In this document: in pieces, positions 26,418-34,861 of the stretch
How the letters are laid out: each line of letters begins with the position of its first letter
Position numbering within the stretch: position 1 is the first letter of the stretch
Origin: SXRF01 sp039808985
Lineage (GTDB): Bacteria > Pseudomonadota > Alphaproteobacteria > Rickettsiales > SXRF01
Assembly: GCA_039808985.1 (NCBI GenBank)
Contig: JBDHUC010000007.1
Span: 1-64,000 of the forward strand
Reading direction: 5' to 3'
DNA length: 64,000 nt
The notes under the pieces: generated by a model
Database searches by the model: none
Told to the model about the DNA's origin: nothing
The model's input: the letters and a program-made list of their open reading frames with translations, nothing else
Translations under genes and position numbers: made by a program

Positions 26418-27212
26418 ATGAATAATAAAGCATTACTAGAATGGCAATTAGCGGCAGGAATAGATGAGGCAATAGCTGAAGCCCCTACCAATTATTTCAT
26501 TGCAAAGCAATCCCTTAGCATAGTTAAGACAGAAAGTCCGCAGCCTGCAACCAGCATCCATACCGCAAAAGTCCATTCTAGCGCTACCCCGCTGCATTTA
26601 TCGCCTGCGGCAGCAAATAATGCTGCGCGGGAACTGGCCAATAATTGTAAAACATTAAAAGATTTAGAGGAAGCAGTAAGGCAGTTTGATGGTTGCGCCA
26701 TAAAGAAGACTGCTACCAAGACCGTATTTTCTGACGGCAACCCACAATCGCGTATAATGCTGATTGGCGAAGCACCAGGCGCGCAGGAGGATATTCAGGG
26801 TATTCCATTTTGCGGCGCAAGCGGCCAGCTTCTGGATAAGATGCTTCAAAGCATTGGCCTTGACAGAACCACAGTATATATATCAAACACTATTTTCTGG
26901 CGACCACCTGGGAATCGCCAGCCAAGCGCCCATGAAGTAGCAACCTGCCTGCCATTTGTTGAAAAACATATTGCGCTTATAAATCCCAAGCTCCTTATTT
27001 TATCTGGCGGCACCGCAACAACCACATTGCTGCAAAAAGACCTGTCTATTTCCAAGCTGCGTGGAAAATTTTATGATTATAATAATATATATTTAGATTC
27101 AGCGATAAAAACAGCGCTTATATACCACCCATCATATCTTTTGCGCCAGCCATTAAACAAAAAGCTGGCATGGCAGGATTTATTGCTTATTAAGAATTTT
27201 ATGTCCGCATAA
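26418..27212 (+). CDS. Uracil-DNA glycosylase, family 4 type
   Basis: This enzyme removes uracil from DNA. An Ala-rich N-terminal extension (about residues 1-80) precedes the domain with GCAIKKTATKTVFSDGNP, motif A GEAPGAQEDIQGIPFCGASG, NTIFWRPPGNRQP and the C-terminal motif YHPSYLLRQP. Four Cys for an Fe-S cluster are expected in this family; candidates are in GCAIKK, the PFCGAS loop and ATCLPF, so one ligand position is not obvious by eye. The alphaproteobacterial form often looks like this. Confidence 0.92.
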   Translation: MNNKALLEWQLAAGIDEAIAEAPTNYFIAKQSLSIVKTESPQPATSIHTAKVHSSATPLHLSPAAANNAARELANNCKTLKDLEEAVRQFDGCAIKKTATKTVFSDGNPQSRIMLIGEAPGAQEDIQGIPFCGASGQLLDKMLQSIGLDRTTVYISNTIFWRPPGNRQPSAHEVATCLPFVEKHIALINPKLLILSGGTATTTLLQKDLSISKLRGKFYDYNNIYLDSAIKTALIYHPSYLLRQPLNKKLAWQDLLLIKNFMSA

Positions 27213-27279
27213 TAAATTGTATAATAAAACAATATTCCTTTTTTATCCCCCAAGGTTGCAATCCATAAAATTTTAGTAT

Positions 27280-28908
27280 ATGTTCCTCGTCCCTATGGCT
27301 GGATATGAGAAATATTCCCTGTGGCTTGGCAAGAAAATCTTTGCCATTACCGCATGCAGCGCTCTGGTTCTTATAATGGGATTATGGCAATTCGAGCCTG
27401 TTCCAAATATCCAGAGCAAAGCCCCATCGACTGCTATAATAGCAGACGACAACGCTGATCCTGTATCAAAACCACTGCTTTACGAATCAGACCAGGAGCT
27501 TTACAGGCAGATATTTTCAGCCCAGAAAGCTGCTAATTGGCAGCTTGCCGATGAAGCTATTTCAAAATTATCCAGCGACATGTTATTAGGTGATGTCCTT
27601 GCCGAAAGATATCTGCATCGCCATTACAACACTACATCGGATGAGATTCTGGTATGGCTCAGGAATTATTCAGACCATTCAGAAACCCCGGAAATCATGG
27701 AACTTGCCAACCGCAAATATCCGGAAGTATTTATGAAAATGCCGAAGTCGGAAAGACCGCAGGCATTATCAGGATATGGCGATGAGAATAGCGAAGACAT
27801 AAGATTTGATGATAACCAACAGGCAAAAAAATTATGGTCATATGGTCTTGAGGCCTGGCGTAATGGAAAAAAATCTGACGCTGCAAAGTTTTTTTCATCG
27901 CTGGTCGATAAACAAAAAGATCTTTCTGACTGGCAGTATTCAGCAGCCAGCTTTTGGGCATATCGTTCATTTTCTGCTTTAGGAGATAAAGAAAAATCTG
28001 ACTATTATCTTAAAGAAGCAGCCAGCAACCCAAGAGTTTTTTATGGCATATTAGCATATAAGCAGCTTGATAAGCCGTTGGATCTGGATACAGAATTTGT
28101 AAATATCAACTCAGAAGATGTTAAAAAATTATACGGCAAAGCAAAGATACAGAGGATTATAGCCCTTGCGCAGTCCGGGCTGAATGAGAGAGCTGAAGTA
28201 CAATTGCGGTTATTGTTCCCATCTGCAGATAAACAGGAAAAATGGATGATGTTATCGCTTGCCAACAAGCTTCATCTTGCATCATCTCAAATCAGTATGG
28301 CCAAACAACTGGAAAATAATGACCGACAGCTTGATATGCTTAAATATCCCATTCCTGCATGGAAACCAGTCGGTGGCTTCAACATTGATCCCGACCTTAT
28401 TTATGCCCTGATGCGGCAGGAGTCAGGCTTTCATTCGTCAGCAATAAGCTCTGGTGGGGCTTTGGGATTAATGCAGTTAATGCCACAAACAGCGCGGAAA
28501 ATGCAGAACGCTGTAGTTAATGACGAAATCTCAAAAAGCCTGAATATAAGCGAGCCTGTCCTTAATATCACGCTCGGCGAAAGATATGTTGAGCATTTAT
28601 TAAATAACAGCCTGGTGAATAATAATTTATTTTATATGCTTGCAGCATACAATGCCGGACCAAAGCGCCTTAAGGAATGGCAGGATAATATTTCTTATAA
28701 TGACGATCCTTTATTGTTTGTAGAAAGCATACCTTACTCAGAAACCCGCCATTATATTTTGCAGGTTATGACAAATTACTGGATTTACAGCGAGCTGGAT
28801 GGCAAAGACAACCAATCCATATCCTACATCCTGCATGGCAACTGGCCTACTTACTTTCCACTTAACACCCCTGTGGCTGATTCGGGACGCCGCAATCACA
28901 ATGGTTAA
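27280..28908 (+). CDS. Soluble-type lytic murein transglycosylase
   Basis: It cleaves peptidoglycan glycan strands to form anhydro-MurNAc ends. There is an N-terminal hydrophobic segment (about residues 18-36), which may be a signal anchor. A helical alpha-solenoid region follows (about 70-350), as in Slt70. The catalytic domain has LMRQESGFHSSAISSGG (Glu of the ES pair), GLMQLMPQTA and AAYNAGPKRL. Total length is 542. It overlaps the start of rnhB by eight bases. No endolytic partner is adjacent. Confidence 0.93.
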   Translation: MFLVPMAGYEKYSLWLGKKIFAITACSALVLIMGLWQFEPVPNIQSKAPSTAIIADDNADPVSKPLLYESDQELYRQIFSAQKAANWQLADEAISKLSSDMLLGDVLAERYLHRHYNTTSDEILVWLRNYSDHSETPEIMELANRKYPEVFMKMPKSERPQALSGYGDENSEDIRFDDNQQAKKLWSYGLEAWRNGKKSDAAKFFSSLVDKQKDLSDWQYSAASFWAYRSFSALGDKEKSDYYLKEAASNPRVFYGILAYKQLDKPLDLDTEFVNINSEDVKKLYGKAKIQRIIALAQSGLNERAEVQLRLLFPSADKQEKWMMLSLANKLHLASSQISMAKQLENNDRQLDMLKYPIPAWKPVGGFNIDPDLIYALMRQESGFHSSAISSGGALGLMQLMPQTARKMQNAVVNDEISKSLNISEPVLNITLGERYVEHLLNNSLVNNNLFYMLAAYNAGPKRLKEWQDNISYNDDPLLFVESIPYSETRHYILQVMTNYWIYSELDGKDNQSISYILHGNWPTYFPLNTPVADSGRRNHNG

Positions 28909-29509
28909 GCTGCCGGATTTAAGCTTTGAGCTTAATGCAGGCGGCATAGTTGCCGGGGTTGATGAAGCTGGAAGGGGGCCTTGGGCTGGGCCGGTTGTGG
29001 CAGGGGCGGTAATATTGAATCAAAAAAAAATTCCACCCGGTATAAATGACTCAAAAAAACTTAAATCCGATATGCGGGAAATCCTATATGAAAAAATATG
29101 CGAGCACTCAATTATAGGTGTAGGAATTAGTACGGTAGAGGAAATAGACAGGCTTAATATCCTTCAGGCAACAATGATGGCAATGCAAAGGGCTGTTGAA
29201 ATGCTTGGCAATAATAATATTAACTTAGTTCTTATTGACGGAAACAAAGCCCCTGAAATTAATTACCAGACAAAAACAATAATTGGCGGTGATTCAAAAT
29301 GCTTGTCAATAGCAGCCGCCAGCATAATTGCAAAAACAACCCGCGACAGGATAATGCGGGAACTATCCTGCGAACATCCGGAATATGGATGGGAGAATAA
29401 TTCTGGATACGGAACCAAAAGGCATCAAGAAGCCCTTGCCAAGTATGGAATAACTATGCATCATAGGCGCAGTTATAGACCAATAAGCGAACTTATAGGG
29501 CACATATGA
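28901..29509 (+). CDS. rnhB: Ribonuclease HII
   Basis: RNase HII removes ribonucleotides from DNA. Start at ATG 28901 (MVKLPDLSFEL), eight bases inside the transglycosylase gene; a longer upstream frame is not needed and gives a non-family N-terminus. The 202-residue protein has the signature GVDEAGRGPWAGPVVAGAV with the catalytic Asp-Glu, the Asp in VLIDGN, and the Asp near SIIAKTTRDR. It ends with an ATGA overlap with the next gene, implying translational coupling. Confidence 0.96.
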   Translation: MVKLPDLSFELNAGGIVAGVDEAGRGPWAGPVVAGAVILNQKKIPPGINDSKKLKSDMREILYEKICEHSIIGVGISTVEEIDRLNILQATMMAMQRAVEMLGNNNINLVLIDGNKAPEINYQTKTIIGGDSKCLSIAAASIIAKTTRDRIMRELSCEHPEYGWENNSGYGTKRHQEALAKYGITMHHRRSYRPISELIGHI

Positions 29510-30276
29510 AAATCACATCTGTTATTGCCTGCCTAATTTTTATCATGTTTTCATCATCAGCTTACGCGGATATGAATACGGTATCGCTTAGGATCGCTCC
29601 AGCGCCTAATACCCCTTCAACCTTCATGGTTAATATTATTGACAATAAAACAGGCAATCCCATGACAGAATCAAATCTGAAAGTGGCCCGCACCAAAAGA
29701 TTGCATTTTCTGGTAATAGACCCTTCCCTTACCGAATATTACCATATTTACCCAACCGTTGTAAAAGATGGGGTATGGAGTTTTGATTTTGCGCCCGCAA
29801 GAACGCATAAATTCCGCGTATGGGCTGATTTAACAAGGCTGGATACAGGCAAACAGGAATATGCTGCCGCCGATATTGGTTCTTATGATCCAAAATATAA
29901 GCTCAAAACAATGGAAAAAACTTTAAACAACTCCGCTAATATTGGCGAATATAATTTTACATTGAAATTAGATAGCGAACTTAAATCAGGTGACACTACT
30001 ATAGCCACTATAACAGTAACTAAAGATGGCGCACCATTTACTGACTTGAAACCATTAATGGGCGCATTTGCCTATGCGGTAGGTTTTTATGGGGATTATA
30101 ATTCTATAATGCATATTCGCCCTATGGGCAAAGAGCCGGAAAATATAAGCGATAAAGATGGCCCTGTTTTACATTTCCATATTGCGCCAAGCAAACCAGG
30201 CTTTGTAAAAATATATGTACAATTTAATATAAACGGTCAGGATGTTTATGTGCCGTTTGGGGTTATGGTAAAATAA
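29506..30276 (+). CDS. Exported protein with two beta-sandwich-like repeats, unknown role
   Basis: A signal peptide (ending SSAYA) precedes two related modules. The first (about residues 25-125) reads RLHFLVIDPSLTEYYHIYP...VWADL, and the second (about 145-255) reads FTDLKPLMGAFAYAV...MHIRPMG...LHFHIAPSKPG...VYVQF. This layout recalls periplasmic YtkA/FixH-like and metal-associated proteins in which the repeat carries a HxHP motif; here the matching positions are HIYP and HIRP, with LHFH nearby. A copper or metal role is a guess. It overlaps rnhB by four bases and the DUF721 gene by one. Confidence 0.7.
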   Translation: MKITSVIACLIFIMFSSSAYADMNTVSLRIAPAPNTPSTFMVNIIDNKTGNPMTESNLKVARTKRLHFLVIDPSLTEYYHIYPTVVKDGVWSFDFAPARTHKFRVWADLTRLDTGKQEYAAADIGSYDPKYKLKTMEKTLNNSANIGEYNFTLKLDSELKSGDTTIATITVTKDGAPFTDLKPLMGAFAYAVGFYGDYNSIMHIRPMGKEPENISDKDGPVLHFHIAPSKPGFVKIYVQFNINGQDVYVPFGVMVK

Positions 30277-30755
30277 TGACCGGCAAGGATCTTGTCCGGC
30301 GTTCTCCAATGTCTGCAAAAAGCCTTTCGCAAATTCTTGAGCCTGTAACCAGGCCTGTATTCAAATCCCATGGGCTGGCAGGAAACCGCATAATCAGTGA
30401 CTGGCCTGAAATTGCGGGCAGCAAATTATCTGCGCATTGCATACCACAAAAACTATCATTTCCAGCAGGAAAGAAAATTGACGGCACACTTAGCATAGCG
30501 GTTGAAAGCGGCTTCGCAACCGAACTCCAGCATATGCAGCATATTATTATAGACAAGCTTGCAATTTACTTTGGCTATAAGGCTGTTTCGCGAATTACCA
30601 TATCGCACAGCTATGCCGCACCGCTTATTACAGAGCCCAGGAATAAAAAAACAGTAAAACGTGAGCCTGCCAACTTTCTTATAAATGAAGAAATTGAGGA
30701 TGTTGAATTACGGTCAGCTTTAGCCAAAGTAGCCAAATCACTTTCGGATTGCTAA
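30276..30755 (+). CDS. DUF721/DciA-like protein
   Basis: The 159-residue protein fits the DUF721 family: helical N-terminus (SLSQILEPVTRPVFKSHG), the WPEIAGSKLSAHCIP motif, GTLSIAVESGFATELQHM and the sequence IDKLAIYFGYKAVSRI. DUF721 includes DciA, which loads the replicative helicase in bacteria lacking DnaC. Its start overlaps the previous stop as TAATG, so it is translationally coupled. A DsbA-like gene follows, as in many Alphaproteobacteria. Confidence 0.85.
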   Translation: MTGKDLVRRSPMSAKSLSQILEPVTRPVFKSHGLAGNRIISDWPEIAGSKLSAHCIPQKLSFPAGKKIDGTLSIAVESGFATELQHMQHIIIDKLAIYFGYKAVSRITISHSYAAPLITEPRNKKTVKREPANFLINEEIEDVELRSALAKVAKSLSDC

Positions 30756-30841
30756 GTAATTTAGTTTTTTATTATTGCATATGCGCTTAAATAACATAAT
30801 AATGCATTCATGGTTTTATAATATATATATTAGGGGTTTTT

Positions 30842-31567
30842 ATGAGGACATTACTTGCTTCCATATTATTGACAGGCGCTGCTTTATTTTCCGCTGCTTC
30901 ATTCGCCCAGGATAAGCCAAAATCTGCCCAGGCCGAAGCAAAATCCTCTCCGCCAGCTACTACAACCCCGGCTTTAAATAATGCGCCGGAACCGCTTAAA
31001 GGCATCATAACTAATAGCCTTATAAGTGATGCGCCATTGCCTTCCGACCATGTTATGGGCAGCAAAGATGCAAAAGTTATTTTGATTGAATATGCTTCAC
31101 TTTCATGTCCGCATTGCGCACATTTTTATGGTTCTATAATGCCAGATATTAAGAAAAAATATATAGATACCGGGAAAATTCGCTATATTTTGCGTCAGTT
31201 CCCACTTAATGAACCTGCCCTTATAGGAGCTATACTGGTAAATTGCGTTGGCCAGGGCAATTCCGATAAATATTATTTGTTTAACAGCGTGTTATTTGAT
31301 GCGCAGAGCAAATGGGCATTTGATGGAAACTGGAAGCCTGCCCTGCAAACTATTGCAGCGGTTGGCGGCGTAAGCAAGGAGCAATTCGATAGCTGCGTTA
31401 ACAATAAAGATAGCGAAATGGCGGCTCTCAGCGCAAAGAAGGCTGCAATGGATGAGTTACATGTATCGCATACCCCTTATTTTTTCATAGGCGGCGAGGC
31501 ATATAATGGCGATATAACTATTGAAGATATATCAAAATTCATTGATTCCAAGCTAGATGCAAAATAA
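30842..31567 (+). CDS. DsbA family thiol:disulfide protein
   Basis: A signal peptide (ending AASFA) is followed by a Pro/Ala-rich linker (about residues 22-55) and a DsbA fold. The active site is CPHC in YASLSCPHCAHFYG and the cis-Pro is TPYFFIGG. Between them is the helical insert with the FPLNE motif. Length 241 fits the alphaproteobacterial DsbA that lies next to DUF721. It probably oxidises exported proteins. A ribosome site (TTAGGGG) precedes the ATG. With the Com1-like protein at 20492, the window encodes two distinct DsbA-like proteins. Confidence 0.92.
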   Translation: MRTLLASILLTGAALFSAASFAQDKPKSAQAEAKSSPPATTTPALNNAPEPLKGIITNSLISDAPLPSDHVMGSKDAKVILIEYASLSCPHCAHFYGSIMPDIKKKYIDTGKIRYILRQFPLNEPALIGAILVNCVGQGNSDKYYLFNSVLFDAQSKWAFDGNWKPALQTIAAVGGVSKEQFDSCVNNKDSEMAALSAKKAAMDELHVSHTPYFFIGGEAYNGDITIEDISKFIDSKLDAK

Positions 31568-31591
31568 CAAACGAATTATGCAAGTCTATTC

Positions 31592-31620
31592 TTGACATAC
31601 GTTCACACTATCCATAAATT
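31592..31620 (+). promoter_or_regulatory. Candidate sigma-70 promoter of the ATP synthase F0 operon
   Basis: TTGACA at 31592-31597 (perfect -35) is followed after 17 bases by TAAATT at 31615-31620. The pair lies 28 bases before the atpI start and points at it. Confidence 0.65.
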
Positions 31621-31647
31621 GCCCCCGGTTCCTGGTATGAGTTTTTT

Positions 31648-31968
31648 ATGAGAAGCAATGATCGCCTGCCGTCCCTTGAGAAGTTACAGGCGAAAATTGA
31701 TAGGATTAAAGGGCACAGCCGGAACGCTCCTGACTCTGCTAATGATGATATGTCATATGCGGTGCGCCTGCTAACAGATCTGGCGGCAGGGGTGATAATG
31801 GGGGTCGGAATCGGTTATTTTATTGATTCATATTTTTCGACAATCCCATTATTCATGATTATAGGCTTGTTTATTGGTGTCGCGGCAGGCGTTAAGAATA
31901 TGATTAGTAGTGCAAAGATAATAGATAAGAAGTTAAGTGAACAACAAACGGATGATGATAAAATATGA
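31648..31968 (+). CDS. atpI: ATP synthase protein I
   Basis: AtpI helps assemble the c-ring of F1F0 ATP synthase. The 106-residue protein has a basic cytosolic N-terminus (about residues 1-40) and two membrane helices (about 45-65 and 70-92) with the AtpI pattern GVIMGVGIGYFIDSYF and GLFIGVAAGVKNM. It heads the F0 operon and its end overlaps atpB by four bases (ATGA). Confidence 0.9.
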   Translation: MRSNDRLPSLEKLQAKIDRIKGHSRNAPDSANDDMSYAVRLLTDLAAGVIMGVGIGYFIDSYFSTIPLFMIIGLFIGVAAGVKNMISSAKIIDKKLSEQQTDDDKI

Positions 31969-32714
31969 GTGAAGAACACGCAGCACATAGTCCGCTAGCA
32001 CAATTTGAAATTTTCCCGCTTCATCCAATTCATTTTGCCGGATACGATATCAGCTTTACCAACTCCTCATTATGGATGGTGATAGTTATCACCGCAGTTA
32101 TAGCCCTTTTATTACCAGCATCCCGCAAGAAGGCACTTGTGCCCGGCAGGCTGCAGAACGTATCTGAAATACTGGTTGAATTTGTTGGAAATACAATTAC
32201 TGAGATCTCCGGTAAGGAAGGAATGAAATATTTTCCTGTAGTATTTACCTTATTCATTTTCGTATTAACATGTAACCTGTTTGGGATGCTTCCAGGTTCA
32301 TTTACAGTTACCAGCCATATTATCGTAACTTTTTCACTGGCAGCCTTTATATTTGCAGGGGTTACGTTAATAGCTATTTTTAAACACGGGCCAGCTAAAT
32401 TTCTTCATTTTTTCCTGCCCGAAGGCACGCCTCTCCTTATGGCTCCACTTTTGTTCGTAATTGAATTATTTTCATATCTTTCGCGCCCGGTAAGCCTCTC
32501 TGTACGTCTTGCTGCAAATATGATGGCCGGTCACGTAACCCTGAAAGTAATTGCCGGGCTGGTTATAACATTTGGCATGCTGGTTGGCGTATTCAGCATG
32601 TTTCCGCTATTGCTGTTCCTGACTGGTTTTGAAATAGCGATAGCTGTTATTCAGGCTTATATTTTTACAGTTCTTACTTGCGTTTATCTTAATGATGCGC
32701 TTCATTTGCACTAA
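31965..32714 (+). CDS. atpB: ATP synthase F0 subunit a
   Basis: This is the proton-channel subunit next to the c-ring. The 249-residue membrane protein has the essential Arg in VRLAANMMAGH, along with SRPVSLSVR and the C-terminal IQAYIFTVLTCVYL. About five to six helices are visible. It overlaps atpI by four bases and is followed by atpE after 46 bases. Confidence 0.97.
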   Translation: MSEEHAAHSPLAQFEIFPLHPIHFAGYDISFTNSSLWMVIVITAVIALLLPASRKKALVPGRLQNVSEILVEFVGNTITEISGKEGMKYFPVVFTLFIFVLTCNLFGMLPGSFTVTSHIIVTFSLAAFIFAGVTLIAIFKHGPAKFLHFFLPEGTPLLMAPLLFVIELFSYLSRPVSLSVRLAANMMAGHVTLKVIAGLVITFGMLVGVFSMFPLLLFLTGFEIAIAVIQAYIFTVLTCVYLNDALHLH

Positions 32715-32760
32715 TTTCTATTTAATTATTATCAATCACTAACTTAAAAAGGACTAAATC

Positions 32761-33012
32761 ATGGAAGCAGAAGCATACAAACACATAGCTGAAGGCCTTA
32801 AATATATAGGCGTTGGCCTGACCGCCTTTGGTTTTCTTGGCGCAGCTTTAGGGGTAGGCAAAATATTTGCCGCGCTTCTGGAAGGCATTGCCCGTAACCC
32901 ATCAGCGAAATCACAGCTTATGATACCGGCATATATCGGCGCTGCTTTCGCTGAGTTCATGGGGCTTCTGGCTCTCGTAGTGGGCATGGTGCTGATTTTC
33001 CTTGTAAAATAA
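32761..33012 (+). CDS. atpE: ATP synthase F0 subunit c
   Basis: An 83-residue two-helix proteolipid; several copies form the rotor ring. The polar loop is ARNPSAK, and the proton-carrying carboxylate is Glu65 in GAAFAEFMGLL. The ion site lacks the Gln/Ser pattern of sodium-driven rings, so proton coupling is expected. A strong ribosome site (AAAAGGAC) fits its need for high expression. Confidence 0.97.
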   Translation: MEAEAYKHIAEGLKYIGVGLTAFGFLGAALGVGKIFAALLEGIARNPSAKSQLMIPAYIGAAFAEFMGLLALVVGMVLIFLVK

Positions 33013-33034
33013 TAAGTAACCGAAGGTATTTCCT

Positions 33035-33532
33035 GTGCCACAATTAGATCCAACATGGTTCGCATCGCAGATATTCTGGTTATTTGTATGCTTTACACTT
33101 TTGTATATCGTGTTATCACGCGTTATATTGCCGCCTTTGCAAAATATTATTGAAACGCGCAGTAATACGATTGAAAATGATCTGGTTATGGCACAGGACC
33201 TTAAGGTTAAGGCCGAAGAATCCAAGGTTGCCTATGAAAATATCCTTATAAAATCAAGGCAGTCGGCACAGAACTTAATAAGCGAGGCAGAGGTTGCAGC
33301 TAAGGCCAGGGCGGAAGAAGCAGCAAAGACCCTTGACCAGCAGATAGCTGTGCAATCCTCAAATGCCAGCATAGCCCTTGCCGAAAAAAAGAAAAAATTT
33401 CTTGATGAGCTTATGCCGTCAACAGTTGAATTTTCATCTATGATAGTAGAGAAACTTACAGGCCATGCTCCAAGCAAAGAGCAGGTTAAAGCAGCGGTTA
33501 ATAACGCTACATTATCTGAACAGAATGGGTAA
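33035..33532 (+). CDS. atpF': ATP synthase F0 subunit b'
   Basis: A peripheral-stalk subunit of 165 residues with one N-terminal membrane helix (about 8-30) and a long charged coiled coil (about 40-130). The GTG start at 33035 has an upstream GAAGG site. It shows the b' pattern FWLFVCFTLLYIVLSRVILPP and lies directly before b, the order typical of photosynthetic bacteria and Alphaproteobacteria, which make a b/b' heterodimer. Confidence 0.93.
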   Translation: MPQLDPTWFASQIFWLFVCFTLLYIVLSRVILPPLQNIIETRSNTIENDLVMAQDLKVKAEESKVAYENILIKSRQSAQNLISEAEVAAKARAEEAAKTLDQQIAVQSSNASIALAEKKKKFLDELMPSTVEFSSMIVEKLTGHAPSKEQVKAAVNNATLSEQNG

Positions 33533-33537
33533 TATAT

Positions 33538-34026
33538 ATGCTGGATACTAACGAACCAAAATTCTGGGTGGCTCTTGCATTCGTGCTTTTTGTTTCACTG
33601 CTTGCAAAAAAAATATCTGTAATTCTATTTTCAGTACTCGACAAACGTACCGATAAAATAAAATCTGAACTTGCGGAAGCTGCAGCAATACGCGCTGAGG
33701 CTGAAGAAACCCTCGCCCTTTATAAACAAAAACAAGCTGAATTTGCGCGTGAAGCCGAGAATATTCTGGCCAAGGCCCGTTCAGATGCTGAAACCAACAA
33801 CTCAAAAGCACAGCAGGAACTTAAAGCCGCGATGGATGCAAGGCTTAAGCAGGCGGTTGAAAAAATTGCGCAGGAAGAAGCTGCCGCCATATCTGATATA
33901 CGCAACCATATAGTTGATATTGCACTTAATTCAGCTCGTGCTATAATAGTTGGACAAACGAATAACTTATCCCAAGATGAGCTGATAAAAATTGCGATCT
34001 CCGATATTGAACGTAAAATCCACTGA
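33538..34026 (+). CDS. atpF: ATP synthase F0 subunit b
   Basis: The second stalk subunit (162 residues), with an N-terminal membrane helix (FWVALAFVLFVSLLAKKI) and a long Ala/Glu/Lys-rich coiled coil. It follows b' by five bases. Its last 35 bases overlap the possible start of an outer-membrane barrel gene. F1 genes are not in this window, consistent with split F0 and F1 operons. Confidence 0.94.
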   Translation: MLDTNEPKFWVALAFVLFVSLLAKKISVILFSVLDKRTDKIKSELAEAAAIRAEAEETLALYKQKQAEFAREAENILAKARSDAETNNSKAQQELKAAMDARLKQAVEKIAQEEAAAISDIRNHIVDIALNSARAIIVGQTNNLSQDELIKIAISDIERKIH

Positions 34027-34861
34027 TAAATTATATTTTGGCAATAGGGCTGCCAAACTGCTTCTCACACTCCTTGTATTTCATATTCCGGCGCATGCCT
34101 ATGCTGGTGCGTGGACGCAAAATAAAGATAAAGGGCAATTGATAACCAACTTGTCTTATTATTCGAGCAATGAATATTTTGATAATTCAGGAAAAAAACG
34201 AAAAGCCAGCAATTACAGCAAATACGAGCTTAACCCATATTTTGAATATGGGGTTCGCGACTGGCTTACAGTAGGCGCAAATATTTTTGCGCAAAGAGCT
34301 TCGCAATATAATAGTGGTTTAGGAAGGAAACAAACCAATTGGGGCATTGGGGATAGCGAGTTATTTTTCCGCACTCGCCTGTGGCACAACAAGGATTTTA
34401 TAATTTCCGCCGAACCGATGCTTAAATTACCAGGCATGGAAAGCCATAAAGAGCAGCCGCAAATAGGCAATCCTAATTATGATACTGGCTTAACTATGTC
34501 AGGGGGATATAGTTTTAAAGCCTTGCAGCTTGATCATTTTATAAATCTTGATGCGGGTTATCGTCACCGCTTTGGCTCGCCAGCAGACCAGCTTAAATTT
34601 GCGGCAACTGCTGGGATATCAGTTACAAACCGCATCAGGATACTTACGCAATTCTTCAGGACAGCGCGGCTTTCAAATACAAACAATCCGGTATTTACCC
34701 AGGCTTCAAGCGACGATTATGATCTAAGTAAATTGCAGCTTTCTGCCGTCTACCAGACAGACAACAAACTATCGTTTCAAATTGGCGCATACAATAATAT
34801 CGCTGGCCGCAATACAGGTAGCGGCGACGGGGCATTACTTGCGGTCAGCAAAGAATTTTAA
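33992..34861 (+). CDS. Outer-membrane beta-barrel protein
   Basis: A signal peptide-like stretch (AAKLLLTLLVFHIPAHAYA) precedes about 250 residues of alternating amphipathic strands with aromatic girdles (KYELNPYFEYGVRDWLTVG, DHFINLDAGYRHRFG) and a C-terminal Phe (KEF), the usual insertion signal for outer-membrane proteins. No ATG exists before the middle; TTG at 33992 or 34007 is the likely start, within the end of atpF. The stop overlaps the next ATG (TAATG), so it is tightly coupled with the glycosyltransferase gene. Family unknown; a pore or exporter for that enzyme's product is one reading. Confidence 0.72.
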   Translation: MRSPILNVKSTDKLYFGNRAAKLLLTLLVFHIPAHAYAGAWTQNKDKGQLITNLSYYSSNEYFDNSGKKRKASNYSKYELNPYFEYGVRDWLTVGANIFAQRASQYNSGLGRKQTNWGIGDSELFFRTRLWHNKDFIISAEPMLKLPGMESHKEQPQIGNPNYDTGLTMSGGYSFKALQLDHFINLDAGYRHRFGSPADQLKFAATAGISVTNRIRILTQFFRTARLSNTNNPVFTQASSDDYDLSKLQLSAVYQTDNKLSFQIGAYNNIAGRNTGSGDGALLAVSKEF

